From positions 1-22,915 of the IMG/VR virus record IMGVR_UViG_3300017714_000190: 22,915 nucleotides of DNA, one strand, 5' to 3'. Of this stretch, positions 9,001 to 17,100 are shown in pieces. This stretch comes from a virus. A program made the position numbers and the translations under genes. The notes under the pieces were generated by a model. The model made no database searches and had not been told where the DNA came from. It saw nothing but the letters and a program-made list of their open reading frames with translations. The stretch's first letter is position 1; each line of letters begins with the position of its first letter.

Positions 9001-11893
9001 ATCTAATGTTGTTAAGATTACATTTATTGATACTACCACTGGATTGGATGTACCTGTAACAAATCTGGGAATCACTTCTGGATCACTGATTAGATTTGTA
9101 GATTATCCTGATTCAAACTTCAATCTACCAACAGGTTGGACCATTTACTCTCCTAGTGGTGATCCATTTAATGTTAATAATAACTATCTGCATATTCAGA
9201 TTTCTAATCCCAAGGTAGCAAATGTTGTAAGTTGGTCTACAGTAATTGGTTCTAACAATCCTGTTCCATCATTAGAATTCTCAAATTCTGTATGGAAAGA
9301 AACTGGTGTTATTGGTGCTGAAGCACTTAGAACCGAAACTACGGAATTTGGAAACTTTAAACTTGGTATTAATACCATTTCTAGAGCATCTCATGATTCG
9401 GTTAACAATGCATTTGTAGAACAAAATTCGACCGATGCTAATAGCAGAGTTCAAGGAACGGAACCAGTAGCAAACTTGGATGTTTGTGGTACTACATTTA
9501 TTTCGGGTAGAACCCTTATTCAACCTTCCTTCTTATCAAATGATAACGGTTATAGTCGTTATAATAACAATATTAAACAAGATAATGCTTTAGTTGTCGG
9601 TAGTGGTACTCCTGGTGATCTCGGTGCATTATCGGTCTTACGTGTTTCTACAACTCCTGGTCCTCTAGGTGGTAATTATGGAAGACTTGGTGTTAATGTA
9701 ACCACCACTGAAATGAATGGAACTTTAAGTTCTTATGATAATGCAATCAGAGGCGCTACATTTAATGATGGAGCTCTTACTGTTAGTGGTAGATTAGATA
9801 TCTTTACTGGTATTCTTGATACTACTAGTTCAACTATTGATTTGATGAATTCATCGACAACGGTGAGATTCGCAATGGCAGCGGAGAATTTGCAAATTGC
9901 AAATGGAACTACTAACAACGCTCCAAACACAATCAACATTGCTAATTATGCATCTCAGTCATCTTATAATCTTGGTAATGTTGCTGGAATAACTTCATTT
10001 AATATTCACAGAGGTGCTCAACAAGCTGAGGTTAAAATTGCTACAGTATCAAATAACGATGATACTTATGATTGTAATATTACACTTGGTGGTGCATTCT
10101 TAAATAGCGGTTCTTTAACTGAGATTAAGACAAGAAACACAAACCTAGATGGTGATGTTCAAATTGGTAGTGGAATCACTGCAGGTTCTGGAACAGGTAA
10201 ATTGTTCTCACTGAATAGCAGTTTTGAGCTACTTGCCGCCAGTGGTGGTCCTAACACAGTTGATTTTGCTACATCAGCATCTACTCTGAATATTGGTTCT
10301 CAGGGTGGTACAACCAGAGTTAGAAATGCTTTACGTGTTAATGCAAGAGCAGACTTTGATGGTGATATTGAACTACATGGTGGCATCAATGCTGGTGGTT
10401 TTGAGGTTGTTAGAAACGTCTTTGGAACTACTAGCGTAAATCACCCTGCAGGAAGTCTAGAAGACTTTAACATTGACCTCTATAAGAGAATCAATATCAG
10501 TGATAAGCAATTAGACTCTGTTGGTGCTTCTGAAATTACAGCAGCAGAAGAATTCATTGCATTTAATGAAGTTGTCACTCCTGGTGAAATTTCTACCGGT
10601 GACTTCTTACTTCTTGATAGATCTGCAACTGACGAAGATAACTCAGAAATCGTAAGAGTTCTAGAACTTACTAATCTAACAGATCAAACTGATCCTGCAG
10701 GTATTCGTGTTAAAGTTGCGCGTGGATCTGAAGGAACTACAGCACAAGTTCATCCAGATAATACTCCAATCTTTAGACTTGACAAGTCTGATAATGCAAG
10801 TTATCTAACTACTGGAATTAATACGACAATAACTCAAGTACAAACTGCTGAATTTGGAGGATCAATTAATGCTAATGATTATCTAAGAATATCTGATAAC
10901 GAGTTTGTTCGTGTTGTAACTGTTCTTTCTGCATTAACATCGATTCAAGGACTTAGAATTAACAATGGTGCAGAACCTACTTCAACCAAGACATTTGAGG
11001 TACTATCAACAACTGGTAATACCTTCATTCTTGGCGAGTTAGAAGTCAATAAGACTATTCTACTCAAAGGATCTACATCTGTTGGAACTGAGTTCCTTAG
11101 AGTTACAAATGGAACTACATCTGGTACAATTGCATTTGAAGTTGATAGCGCAAATGGAGATACTAAGATCCGTGGTGATCTAAGTGTTGGTGCTGGATTC
11201 AATAAGTTCCTTGTGGACGGATCTAATGGCAACACTATTATTAATGGTGGCAACTTTACTATTAAAGATAGTGTAGGAACTAATAATAAGTTAAGATTAG
11301 AAAATAGCACTGGCAATCTAACAATTTCTGGACTATTTGTAAGTGAAGCAACATCTGGAACCAGTAGCTTTGCTAGTGATTTAACTGTTAATGGTGGTGA
11401 TTTTGCTGTTAGAAACGGATCAACTGATATCTTTAAGGTAAGTAATAATTCTACAATTGAACTTGGTGGAATTGATTACTTCTATGGTCCTACTGGTGCA
11501 AAACGTTGGGACTATGTAAGTCAGTCTTCTGGTGGTGCTGATGTTATTAGTAATATTAATTACTTTGTAAATGTCACTGGCGATCTTTACATTAGATTAC
11601 CAGAATCACCTAAGCATGGTGACATGATTAGATTTGTTGATATTGGTGGTGCTCTGTCTTATAATCTCAAACTTGTAATTCGTGCAGCAACTAATCAAAG
11701 AATCCAAGGAGATAATACAAATATCGCTCCAACAGTAAGTGGTATTAATCTTTCCAACCATAATGGTGGAGAATTAAACGTAACCACTCCAAATGCGGCA
11801 TTTGGACTGATTTATGCGGGTGATCTAAATAGTGATGGAACGTCATCTGGCGTACCGAGTTCTAAACGTGGTTGGTGGTTAGTAGAAATCTAA
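29..11893 (+). CDS. Giant virion structural (tail/baseplate fibre-like) protein, 3954 aa
   Basis: Probably a virion appendage protein exposed on the tail or baseplate. Residues about 40-545 look like a right-handed beta-helix of the pectate-lyase type: PFKSIQRAF followed by FSIMLMPGIHY, then IPRGSSLVGYDLRRTVIRP near 129. Residues about 650-1880 hold helical cysteine-led repeats, described separately. Residues about 1880-2780 are beta-rich and not recognised. An acidic run, DDDDDED, lies near 2790. From about 2800 to the end short glycine- and asparagine-rich beta repeats resemble a fibre shaft. The tip, from about residue 3850, contains RLPESPKHGDMIRFVDIGG and ends GWWLVEI. The first ATG with the MPLTRLDNLISS terminus was chosen; the frame is open to the left edge, so an earlier start is not excluded. 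A weak AGGGT lies about 10 nt upstream. No signal peptide or membrane segment is visible. It is far longer than any T4 tail-fibre protein. A virion role is well supported by context; the exact position in the particle is unknown. Confidence 0.93.
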   Translation: MPLTRLDNLISSKTGKYLYVSPDDFNATDALSNRGNSPVTPFKSIQRAFLEIARFSYLPGPDNDRFDQFSIMLMPGIHYIDNRPGLGDTANIAEFGFANNAWNDNSILDISNPDNILYRFNNTEGGAIIPRGSSLVGYDLRRTVIRPLYVPDPASVTVPRSAIFNVTGGCYFWQFTIKDGQTTSESPLYNGGIGTGEVYYDPNDFTKLTSPNYSHHKLTVFEYADTEELSLFYRKIAKAFKQYQPTIDQPGEFDFNVQENRIVGPLSDSRVIESLEFLDATTDPSISASTSEITVTTKVDHGYFAGQFVAVSGTEIDSVLEGFFSIKEIDSNDPRKFTYEVPVVVSAIGTGIASGDILSVETAVSLGQNAQTLAEVDSVESASPYVFNVSIRSTWGICGIWANGLKATGFKSMVIAQYTGVSLQRDDRAFIRYDEYSNTWNQASLSDAFATVPYHAKGDSYWKDEWRNFHVRASDDAFIQNVSIFAVGFADHFLMESGGDMSITNSNSNFGNTSLHAIGFKGFAFNQDKGGFITDIIPPEQVVSSSFNVEKTNYYTVDIVGTVGIPNNYTKLFLGSEDILTPRDRPAVSIGGYRLGAKSDEKLYVKLDKISTSGEIFNATLSNTGFVKYIAKGSVLNPSGIAVNSIFADAANLIESNRRLMQEEVFGYILEKYPKLQNISYVNPGQNPNANRYFDARNLVLANRQEIVNEAYASMLETFPNYDGNNGNTYGDKCKRDIGIIVDAVAEDLRDGGNANIIAATKEYFDGAGNPITNGLVGEEDPAIWAFNEARDLCKKAIANLLTVKADLYDVGTPDGSGGFNSVFFTGNTNNYSAFIAGKGKTGSQAELDGDTTNGVTYDPSGVKDPAGRNKQSRNRIVANREFILDAALAEITVYHPDFYIPGDVASGEHSRYADGFRLIRRNSKEIADKALAAIALNHEDFYFPGDAQTDTGSRFADSYRLIQLNKTEIVNAAFTAMNTNQPPATPPANYESKCKRDLGIFVDAISLDIFLGANEYTYRFAAEYFDANGAPLTNGLTGEIVASLYAFNEAINQMKLAITNQLGVSDLTITADPLTGSNTDPNSCANVKSAMDTLYGIVDTILTAGNLSSLPVEINKGTLVNGELKCYRDINYFIDAISVDMFIGGNKHTRTFVQQYFSNTTTQLPDGLLGEEAESVTAFDAASLVMQQAVRNALYYKDLTVTPGESAYGDGNGVVPNTDPTACADVVSAISNLVSIVTDVFQGQPNPTLALLPAENTGTLLAGEIKCRRDIGHIVDAVAQDIWFGGNDFTIAATKKYFNNNSLIGNGVAGEVAPSITAFRRAQDLMNRATNNQYYDRDLNITLDAVGDPPVFSDIHSNAYQQVLGNKEFIAKEAYERMKAAYPSYNPQAGNTEQDCLDDVYNVLEEVMYDVKFGGNAKTYDSANIYITNEFSPSGYNLIYPSNPVVGRTESDPNATPDTLGFYTENGPRGEITWAWDGTAWKVETFIDAERDEAARVFTEVKNIASQIITSETVTVSSGNPLTQYIDPTITDDWDADENLPKCASAVSATDTLLDIIIQAIGTDAGVGNLTNITRNVPAQPTTYALGNCSDVLANIDTLVSIVCDNLNAGNLNDLPILNNGNWDCANVRSSIEVLFDILTDAISGGTLDDLPVINTGDFTVNNEASKCFRDVSYVVDALVNDLRLGGNINSIQVGEAYYVGTNLDYIDGEKLETLDAWNYVGKMATAAMRNFDFLAYNCTTTAGSNIVDVNDTRGIVIGMKVEEYSNTSYTYGTLNAGSTPIYTTIPEGTYVKKILTNTTIELGVENSRINEGISVNALLSSTTINLHFEFAKGVWADTLPKTKIIGPANDPTTEVIWDTTTSASNAECASTAAAIDQLIDALTTVIDVGPGSVTRQEQTVTTALLASRATLFTIDTTGSGGNSSHNFETGTPVRLSPRPRFDTVTGKYVDVDKRLVRLPNGFETNRKYYVIAPGRRTIEGGNEYSGTTVFNGAAATQNKLMLATSPENAAAGIYIYSSETDTIDPNVEIDIYQFVKDISYDLHNYTVNITNVTSGGIETNISHIFDIPASNVTPQKVFFRALEGSQLPLLGGTYASNANIAIVDPSDPDNGRVNPQKEVYARYYTSKVFTIHESESDALADRDPIVFEPGQNNLKFEVFADKRVSPVKFDPSIGNTGKWYIECIDEVSSQPNQTNLENILWRIKQSDYGDKQKTTDTWFERLKDDRDKDDRTYKIRYVIPKYLENARDPINGFVLKTRTDDTRKLVPQKILLKPVSGSVYGARFENPRQSGEFIGYTESDFKNNSLNLAAAYDPYGKDLTGSGTEYRAFVKFASGIQSTIQSGRYVEDEFDPTVKKYLELTLYDHGVDTLNYPGLRNELFTTVKIESPQGGSFVANKTQNITSNQIEFTGNSSGIANIHAYMNVGGDHYLIIKNIRGGSLEFSEYTSTEFRQGNVFATMLEDQDMGKSLPLKTLIRKNYPEYFYKQKGANVYTITPGDRVTDGAGVEYYVDKVEDVGVIEDTFYIFDSQELQRRISGQQDGIYYLTALRGNVSPFPQGAGVAENFKKFKFSQPVSKLYPLNYKNDPLWFQKNGTSIEEKNYYSQLIDPPSAFSAADNYIHGLVTVNDFKNSTTREMVADLTQQPAFINNDYTNSTSDFDGNVIDNRIRAQQGNATSGSEDRLIPIAGDGGIISTQRYYVELRRPSIARAGNHTFEYLGFGPGNYSTGLPARQEIVLTPTEDFYAQSKKQDGGIVFYTGINSQGDLYIGNRRINAITGEETFIDAAILADDDDDEDVIAGLVTTFDTPVTFNKYINVIGGDGDLVSTFESPILLAIQDEDLTNQRDCLIIRSNVSSIDPVTNLQQDEILDRLGWATSSPLDGDIRISKNRIDAAIFSFNSRGNGQKYKFQTHYAAGGPSNLTPNQSGLPTSGGNAIDSNQVINYQGVIPDQGDILLKGAEIGKSGSLGWILTNFYTFINNNNISTITTDGSNVVKITFIDTTTGLDVPVTNLGITSGSLIRFVDYPDSNFNLPTGWTIYSPSGDPFNVNNNYLHIQISNPKVANVVSWSTVIGSNNPVPSLEFSNSVWKETGVIGAEALRTETTEFGNFKLGINTISRASHDSVNNAFVEQNSTDANSRVQGTEPVANLDVCGTTFISGRTLIQPSFLSNDNGYSRYNNNIKQDNALVVGSGTPGDLGALSVLRVSTTPGPLGGNYGRLGVNVTTTEMNGTLSSYDNAIRGATFNDGALTVSGRLDIFTGILDTTSSTIDLMNSSTTVRFAMAAENLQIANGTTNNAPNTINIANYASQSSYNLGNVAGITSFNIHRGAQQAEVKIATVSNNDDTYDCNITLGGAFLNSGSLTEIKTRNTNLDGDVQIGSGITAGSGTGKLFSLNSSFELLAASGGPNTVDFATSASTLNIGSQGGTTRVRNALRVNARADFDGDIELHGGINAGGFEVVRNVFGTTSVNHPAGSLEDFNIDLYKRINISDKQLDSVGASEITAAEEFIAFNEVVTPGEISTGDFLLLDRSATDEDNSEIVRVLELTNLTDQTDPAGIRVKVARGSEGTTAQVHPDNTPIFRLDKSDNASYLTTGINTTITQVQTAEFGGSINANDYLRISDNEFVRVVTVLSALTSIQGLRINNGAEPTSTKTFEVLSTTGNTFILGELEVNKTILLKGSTSVGTEFLRVTNGTTSGTIAFEVDSANGDTKIRGDLSVGAGFNKFLVDGSNGNTIINGGNFTIKDSVGTNNKLRLENSTGNLTISGLFVSEATSGTSSFASDLTVNGGDFAVRNGSTDIFKVSNNSTIELGGIDYFYGPTGAKRWDYVSQSSGGADVISNINYFVNVTGDLYIRLPESPKHGDMIRFVDIGGALSYNLKLVIRAATNQRIQGDNTNIAPTVSGINLSNHNGGELNVTTPNAAFGLIYAGDLNSDGTSSGVPSSKRGWWLVEI
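1990..5690 (+). repeat. Diverged cysteine-led helical repeats inside the giant protein
   Basis: Three interleaved repeat families are visible in the translation. Family B has a K-C-x-R-D-like start, then VDAVAEDL and GGN, then a YF and a NGLxGE segment before an amphipathic helix. Its lead cysteines are residues 734, 995, 1127, 1268, 1397 and 1669, spaced near 130 residues or about twice that. Family C reads C-A-N-V-x-S-A-x-D-T-L-x-x-I-V, with lead cysteines at 1085, 1224, 1544, 1590, 1626 and 1870. Family A reads N-R-x-E-I-V-N-E-A-Y. The copies are diverged at the DNA level, so the repetition is old and retained as protein structure rather than as a recent DNA expansion. Confidence 0.8.
2666..2980 (+). 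repeat. Tandem 43-residue repeats inside the giant protein
   Basis: Units start at asparagines 880, 923 and 966, exactly 43 residues (129 nt) apart. The first two units share the pattern N-x-x-x-I-x-x-x-A-L-A-x-I, H-x-D-F-Y-x-P-G-D and S-R-(Y/F)-A-D-x-(F/Y)-R-L-I. The third copy stops after its helix (NKTEIVNAAFTAMN). These are the tightest tandem repeats in the giant protein and probably the most recent duplication in the helical region. Confidence 0.75.
11824..11831 (+). promoter_or_regulatory. Possible T4-type late promoter octamer
   Basis: TCTAAATA differs by one base from the T4 late promoter octamer TATAAATA. It lies 63 nt upstream of the first collar gene, inside the end of the giant gene. 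The same ten bases, TCTAAATAGT, recur just after the last adhesin gene at 18251. It codes for part of DLNSDG, so chance is a real possibility. Confidence 0.2.
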
Positions 11894-11894
11894 A

Positions 11895-13247
11895 ATGGCA
11901 AATTACGGATACCTAAAAACCATGAGAGCGGCAGCGATTGGTACAATCCTGCCGTGGACTGGTGATTTAACAAGAGTTCCTCCAGGGTGGATTATCTGCT
12001 CTGGAGACAATGTTTTAGCAAAAGATTATCCTTTATTAGCACAAGCTATTGGAGATTATTATGGAGGATCTTCTAGTTTTAATATTACCAATTTTCCTTG
12101 GAATACATCATCAACAGAAAGTCAAGAATTTTCTTTACCAGATTTAAATCAAAAACCTCTAGCTGATTTGGATTCTGCATATTTTGGAGGTGGTGCTCCT
12201 AATAGTGAAATTGATACCGCAGAAGCTTCTACAGCAGTAGCTAGTTTCATCGGATCAGATCAAGATAATGGAACTGCAGATAGAACTAGCGATGCATATG
12301 CGGATATTTTATTTTCGTATACAGCAGAAAATGATTTCTCTGGTACTATTACAGGTAATACTTTAGACCCCGGTTTTGGATCTCGGACAGTATATACAGG
12401 CGCAAGAAAATTAGGAAGAAATCACACACCTATTCACGCTCATGAAACTTCTTTCCCTACAATTTACGGACAGGGGTTGAACCAACCAGGATCTGGTGTT
12501 GCCTGTTCCCGAGAGATTACTTATAATATCAATCAAGCTTCATTTGACGAAATTCTTGATGGAACACAAATTGACGGCAGGATTACTATCCCAATTCAGA
12601 ACTTTTCTGGAGGTGCTCCAAATCGATTAATTAATGGTAATGCTTTTGGTAATGGTACTGATGGTGTCGTATTAGGAAATATTGCATCAGAACAACCTGG
12701 ACCAAATTTAAAAGCTCAGTCAGCAATTTCTCATGGTATTTCAAATTGGATTGGCATTACTGATAGTTTTCCAGCACCGCATCCTGAAGGTGGTAATGTT
12801 TCCTCTGGGACTAATAGGCATAATAGAAAATTTGACCCACAAGTTTTAGATGGTGATCCAAACCACAATGGAGAAATGCCTTATGCTATAGGTGGAGGAA
12901 CAATTGAGGTTCCAAATAGAAACTGGGATCCTGGAGACGGAAATGCTGGTTCTGGACTCTCTGGTGACTCACATCTCCCATATAAAGTTTTCTTTAATCA
13001 CTCTGGTATTGATTTTGCTAAAATTAATAATACTGCCGGAAGAACTGATATAATTCAATCGCATGATCATGCAAGTTTCCAAGTTAATTTAGATAGAGAC
13101 TCTTCTTCTTTGAGAATGCCAGGACAATTAACATTTTCCGATGTTACTTCAAATGTTGTTCCAGATAATTTACCACAAGCACTAAATATTACTGTTACTG
13201 TACCTACTCCAAAAGTAGTTATATTGTACATAATTCGAGCATACTGA
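11895..13247 (+). CDS. Phage tail collar domain protein (short-tail-fibre-like), 450 aa
   Basis: Likely a tail-fibre or adhesin subunit contacting the host surface. Residues about 14-55 carry the tail collar signature (family PF07484): G-T-I-L-P-W-T-G-D, then V-P-P-G-W-I-I-C-S-G-D, then D-Y-P-L-L-A-Q-A-I-G and Y-Y-G-G, followed by the F-S-L-P-D-L motif near 80. Two H-x-H motifs are visible, H181-A-H183 (with H177 nearby) and H390-D-H392, of the type that coordinates metal in T4 gp12 and gp37 tips. The protein ends VVILYIIRAY, a terminus echoed in the next two genes. It starts 1 nt after the giant gene stops and shares one base with the next start (TGATG), so the three are probably co-translated. 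No clear Shine-Dalgarno is seen. Metal binding and receptor contact are inferred from the family. Confidence 0.9.
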   Translation: MANYGYLKTMRAAAIGTILPWTGDLTRVPPGWIICSGDNVLAKDYPLLAQAIGDYYGGSSSFNITNFPWNTSSTESQEFSLPDLNQKPLADLDSAYFGGGAPNSEIDTAEASTAVASFIGSDQDNGTADRTSDAYADILFSYTAENDFSGTITGNTLDPGFGSRTVYTGARKLGRNHTPIHAHETSFPTIYGQGLNQPGSGVACSREITYNINQASFDEILDGTQIDGRITIPIQNFSGGAPNRLINGNAFGNGTDGVVLGNIASEQPGPNLKAQSAISHGISNWIGITDSFPAPHPEGGNVSSGTNRHNRKFDPQVLDGDPNHNGEMPYAIGGGTIEVPNRNWDPGDGNAGSGLSGDSHLPYKVFFNHSGIDFAKINNTAGRTDIIQSHDHASFQVNLDRDSSSLRMPGQLTFSDVTSNVVPDNLPQALNITVTVPTPKVVILYIIRAY

Positions 13248-14116
13248 TGGCAAATTACGCAGTACAAAAGGCGAAATATGGTGGGATGGTTGGAACTATT
13301 CACCCATTTACTAATCAGTTGCCTGCAGAAAATGATCCAAATTCTGGTAATTTTAGATCTCAACTACCTGCAGGATTTTTGCGATGTGACGGATCAATAT
13401 TTAAACAAAGAGATTATCCACAACTAGCAGAAGTTTTGGGGATCGGTGAAAATTGTAAATTCGCTAAAGGTGAACTACAAGAAGATGAATTCCAATTGCC
13501 TGATATAGGATCAAAATATATTGTTCCTGGAGGAGCAACAGGAACTTACTTATCTCAAAATTTGTCTGACGGCACCACTCCTCATGTTGGAGCGGAGTTT
13601 GAAGTTACTTCAAATCGTGGTACATCTGCTTCAGTTAAATATGCTGGAAATTTTACTATTACTGGAAAAACTGGTGATGTATTAGGAAATCCTTTTTACG
13701 CTTCACCAGAAAATTCATTTACTGGAATTGTCACAGCTAATCATTTTCAAGGTCACGGACATGGCAGTAACGCTCAGGTTTTGAATTGTACGGGAAATTA
13801 TTTTGTTTCTCCTGCGCAAGGACCCGAAGGAAGCGATAGTCATAGTGGCAATAATTGTAGACCATTTGCAGGAAATACTCTTTATAATATTGCAACTCCT
13901 ACTGATACTAGTGCTATTTCAGCGCAACATGATCATTTGATTGATATGCCAGTATCTCAAAATGATTACGATCAAAATTTTCAGTATACATATCCAACAG
14001 TACAAGTTCCTGCGACTAGTCTTGAAACAACGGTAAATATTATTACACAAGATGTAGATACCTTTGATGAAACTGTTGCTCCATTTATTTTAGTAGAATA
14101 CATTATCAAATATTAA
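13247..14116 (+). CDS. Phage tail collar domain protein, 289 aa
   Basis: A second stand-alone collar protein. After MANYAVQK the sequence has M-V-G-T-I-H-P-F, an insertion, then L-P-A-G-F-L-R-C-D-G-S, R-D-Y-P-Q-L-A-E-V-L-G and F-Q-L-P-D-I-G by about residue 90. This is the same motif order as the preceding gene. Two H-x-H motifs are present at H170-G-H172 (with H166) and H228-D-H230. The C-terminus, ILVEYIIKY, resembles that of its neighbour. Both genes start with the identical 13 bases ATGGCAAATTACG, and the layout suggests tandem duplication followed by divergence and shortening here. The start overlaps the previous stop by one base and the next gene begins 5 nt downstream. The role is probably a fibre or collar subunit; what surface it recognises cannot be read from the sequence. 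Confidence 0.88.
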   Translation: MANYAVQKAKYGGMVGTIHPFTNQLPAENDPNSGNFRSQLPAGFLRCDGSIFKQRDYPQLAEVLGIGENCKFAKGELQEDEFQLPDIGSKYIVPGGATGTYLSQNLSDGTTPHVGAEFEVTSNRGTSASVKYAGNFTITGKTGDVLGNPFYASPENSFTGIVTANHFQGHGHGSNAQVLNCTGNYFVSPAQGPEGSDSHSGNNCRPFAGNTLYNIATPTDTSAISAQHDHLIDMPVSQNDYDQNFQYTYPTVQVPATSLETTVNIITQDVDTFDETVAPFILVEYIIKY

Positions 14117-14121
14117 TACCA

Positions 14122-17100
14122 ATGGCAATAGTAACTCAGACATTTGATGTAGCTGGACTAACAACTTTTACTCTACCTAGTGGAGTAACAGAATTTGATT
14201 ACGAAGTTCATGGCGGCGGTGGCGGTGGATCGGGAAACGATGCCGGATCTCCTGGTGGTTCTGGTGGAAATGGCAGTCTAGTCGTAGGAAAAGCTATTGG
14301 TATTACTGGTGGAACTACTTTACAAATTTTTGTTGGTGAAGGTGGTTTTGGTGGAACAACTGGAGGTGGAGGTGCTGGAGGACCTGGTGGCACTAATGGT
14401 GGTAGTGTAAGTGGTGGTGGTAGTGGCGGTAATGCAGGAAATTCTGGATCCTCAGGCGGCGGTGGCGGTGGCGGTGCTGCATCCTATATTACAATTGATC
14501 CTGGTTCTCCTGCTGGTGGCACAATCAATTATAATCAACTATTTGCGGTTGGTACATCAATTACAATTCCAGCTGGAATCTCTACAGTAAACTATACCAT
14601 AAAAGGAGCACAAGGTGGACATGGTGGAGCTAGCTTAGGGATATTTGAAGGTGTCGGTGCAACTACAATTGCTCCAAGAGGACAGGGAGGTCAAATTATT
14701 AGTGGAACATTATCAAATGTTGCTGGTAAAGCTCTCAGTATTATTGTTGGAACTAGAGGACAAAATGGCGCACAAGGGGCAGGTTCTACTCCTGGTGGAG
14801 CTGGTGGTGGTGGAGTTAAACTTGGTGGAGTAGGAGCAACAGGTGCAGCATCGGGTGAAACTTGGCAAACCAGTGCTGGTGGCGGTGGCGGTGGTGGAGA
14901 CACTGCTATTCGTGTTGTAAATGATGGAAATGCTATAGCGGTTCTGGCAGGTGGTGGCGGTGGATCAGGTGGTCAGCAATTTAATAGTCCCCTTGATTAC
15001 ACTACAATATATCCAGCTGATACTAGGTTATCATCTTCTTTGAATAATACTAACGGTGACAATTCAAATGTTCCTTCAGCGACAGCGGGTAACTCTGGCG
15101 GCGGTGGAGGTGGTGCAGGCAATCCTGGTGGGGCATTGGGGATCGTGGGTGCTGGATATAGTTATACTGCAGGGAATCATGGCGCTGGTAATACAGGTCA
15201 AGGCGGCGGCGGATACTATAATCCAAGTTACACTACAGATGCTTCTTTAGGTGATACTAACGGTCATAGAAGTGAGAGTGATCAAGCTATAAACGGAAGA
15301 ATTTCTATCAGTTATACAAATGTTATTTCTGGGGATGCGATTGTCATCGCAGGTGGTGGCGGTGGTGCTGGTGGTGCAGGAAATGATGGATCTGGTCCAT
15401 CTCCATCTCAGCGTGGATTTGATGGTGGTGTTGCCACCACTACAACTCAAAATTTAACTTCAGGATCTAATGCCCCCAATCATGGCAGTGACGGCGGTGG
15501 AGGCGGCGGTGGTGGCGGTGGCAGTCCTGGGGGTAGTCCAGGATTTACCCCTAGCAGTGATGTTGATGCAGGTGGCGGTGGTGGTGGAACATCTTTTCAT
15601 AACCTTGGATACCATGGTGCTGCTCCATCTTTTAGTCAGTCTTCATATTCTACAGGAGGAGGACAATCCACCAATGGCAATCGTGGTAAAATTGTAATTT
15701 CTTATAATAATGAGGATGCAGCTCCAGATTCTCCTGGCAACTTCTCTGATAAAACTAATGCCCTGCTTAATACTGCTTATTTTACTACTGAAGAAAAAAC
15801 AGTTGCTGGAATTAATGTTAGTGTGCCTGCATCCGCTGTAAATGCAGTAATTGTTAAAAATGACAGTAGCATGATTGGGGATACTACCTTTGTTAATGGG
15901 GATAGATTTAAATTACTCGTCACATCTTCTTCGGCATATAATGCTGAAGAAATAGGAACTATTTATTACGGAGAAATTGGATCTCAAGTTACCGCATCTT
16001 TTAAGGTTACTACAATATCAGTACCACCAAACATTCCAGATCCTTTCTCATTTACTGATGTAACTAATCAACCATTATTGACTTATGTTGATAGTAACGA
16101 AGTAACTATTTCTGGTTTAAATGCAGGTTCTGGCGCATTAGCTAGTGTATCTGCAATAACTGGGGGAAATATTACGGAAGCAGCAGTTGTTATTAATGGT
16201 GTGGAACAAGGAGCAAGTGGCGCAATTAGTAATGGTGACACATTAAAACTAAGAGTATTGACTTCTGGCATTCCAAATCTCACGACAGTTGCATCAGTTG
16301 TTGTCGGAACAGGATCTCCAGTTATTTGGAATGTAGGCACACTATTAACAGTTGATACTGGCGTAGACCCATTTAACTTTACTGACATATCAGGTGGAGT
16401 TGCTAATACACAATATGCTAGTAATGTAGAAACTATCACAGGTATCAACAGTCCTGCCGTAGTTTCAGTTACTACTAATTTCCAAGTTAATGTTAATGGA
16501 ACCGGTTGGGTTACTCCAACTAGTACTACTACTATTAGTAATAATCAAACATTGCAAGTTAGAGGAACTTCTGGACCTAGTGATGGTGATGTTGTTACTG
16601 CTTTAGTTCAGATTGGCGGTGGGGCAGCTGGAGTTGTTACAGATGAATGGAGAATTGCCACAGGAACAGCAGCAGATTTTACTCCAGACGCATTTAATTT
16701 TGTAGATAGAAATAATCAGCAAGGATTTGTTACTGTATACAGCAATACAGTAGTTCCTGGTGGATTTGATTCAACAACTTCTTTTTCTGCTAGTGTAACG
16801 AGTGCTGGTAATACTAGTAGTCAAGAGGTATCTTTTGACACCGGTAATACATGGAATCCTTTACCATATGCAATCACTGATTATGTACCAGGAACTCCAG
16901 TGCAGTTAAGATTAGTCACTGGATCTTATGCATCAACTGGTGCAACTCTATCAGTTACCATTGGTAGTGTTACTGATACTTGGACAGTTACTGTACTGTC
17001 TGCACCACCTGCTGCTGGTGGTGAAGGAACTTGGATGTCAAAAAGAAAGAAAGAAGATGGATATGCTTTAGGAACAGTTATCACAATTTTTAGACAAGCA

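Noticed and set aside
10945-11316. 123-codon open frame on the minus strand
   Set aside because: It lies entirely opposite the giant gene, has a composition typical of a shadow frame, and no ribosome site or domain. All clear genes are on the plus strand.
13067-13363. 98-codon open frame on the minus strand across the collar gene junction
   Set aside because: It spans the overlap of two clear plus-strand genes and shows no motif or start signal.
14208-14903. Proline-rich open frames on the minus strand
   Set aside because: They are the complement of GGN glycine codons, so the proline runs are a by-product of the glycine-rich domain.
14212-15600. Regular repeats considered as a CRISPR array or noncoding repeat
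   Set aside because: Units are imperfect glycine codons in one continuous frame without constant repeats and unique spacers.
14212-15710. Collagen-like G-X-Y triple helix
   Set aside because: Glycine does not recur strictly every third residue; runs of glycine and strand segments fit a polyglycine II domain better.
16083-16448. 121-codon open frame on the minus strand
   Set aside because: It is opposite the beta-sandwich repeats and contains no recognisable motif; the plus-strand frame explains the DNA.
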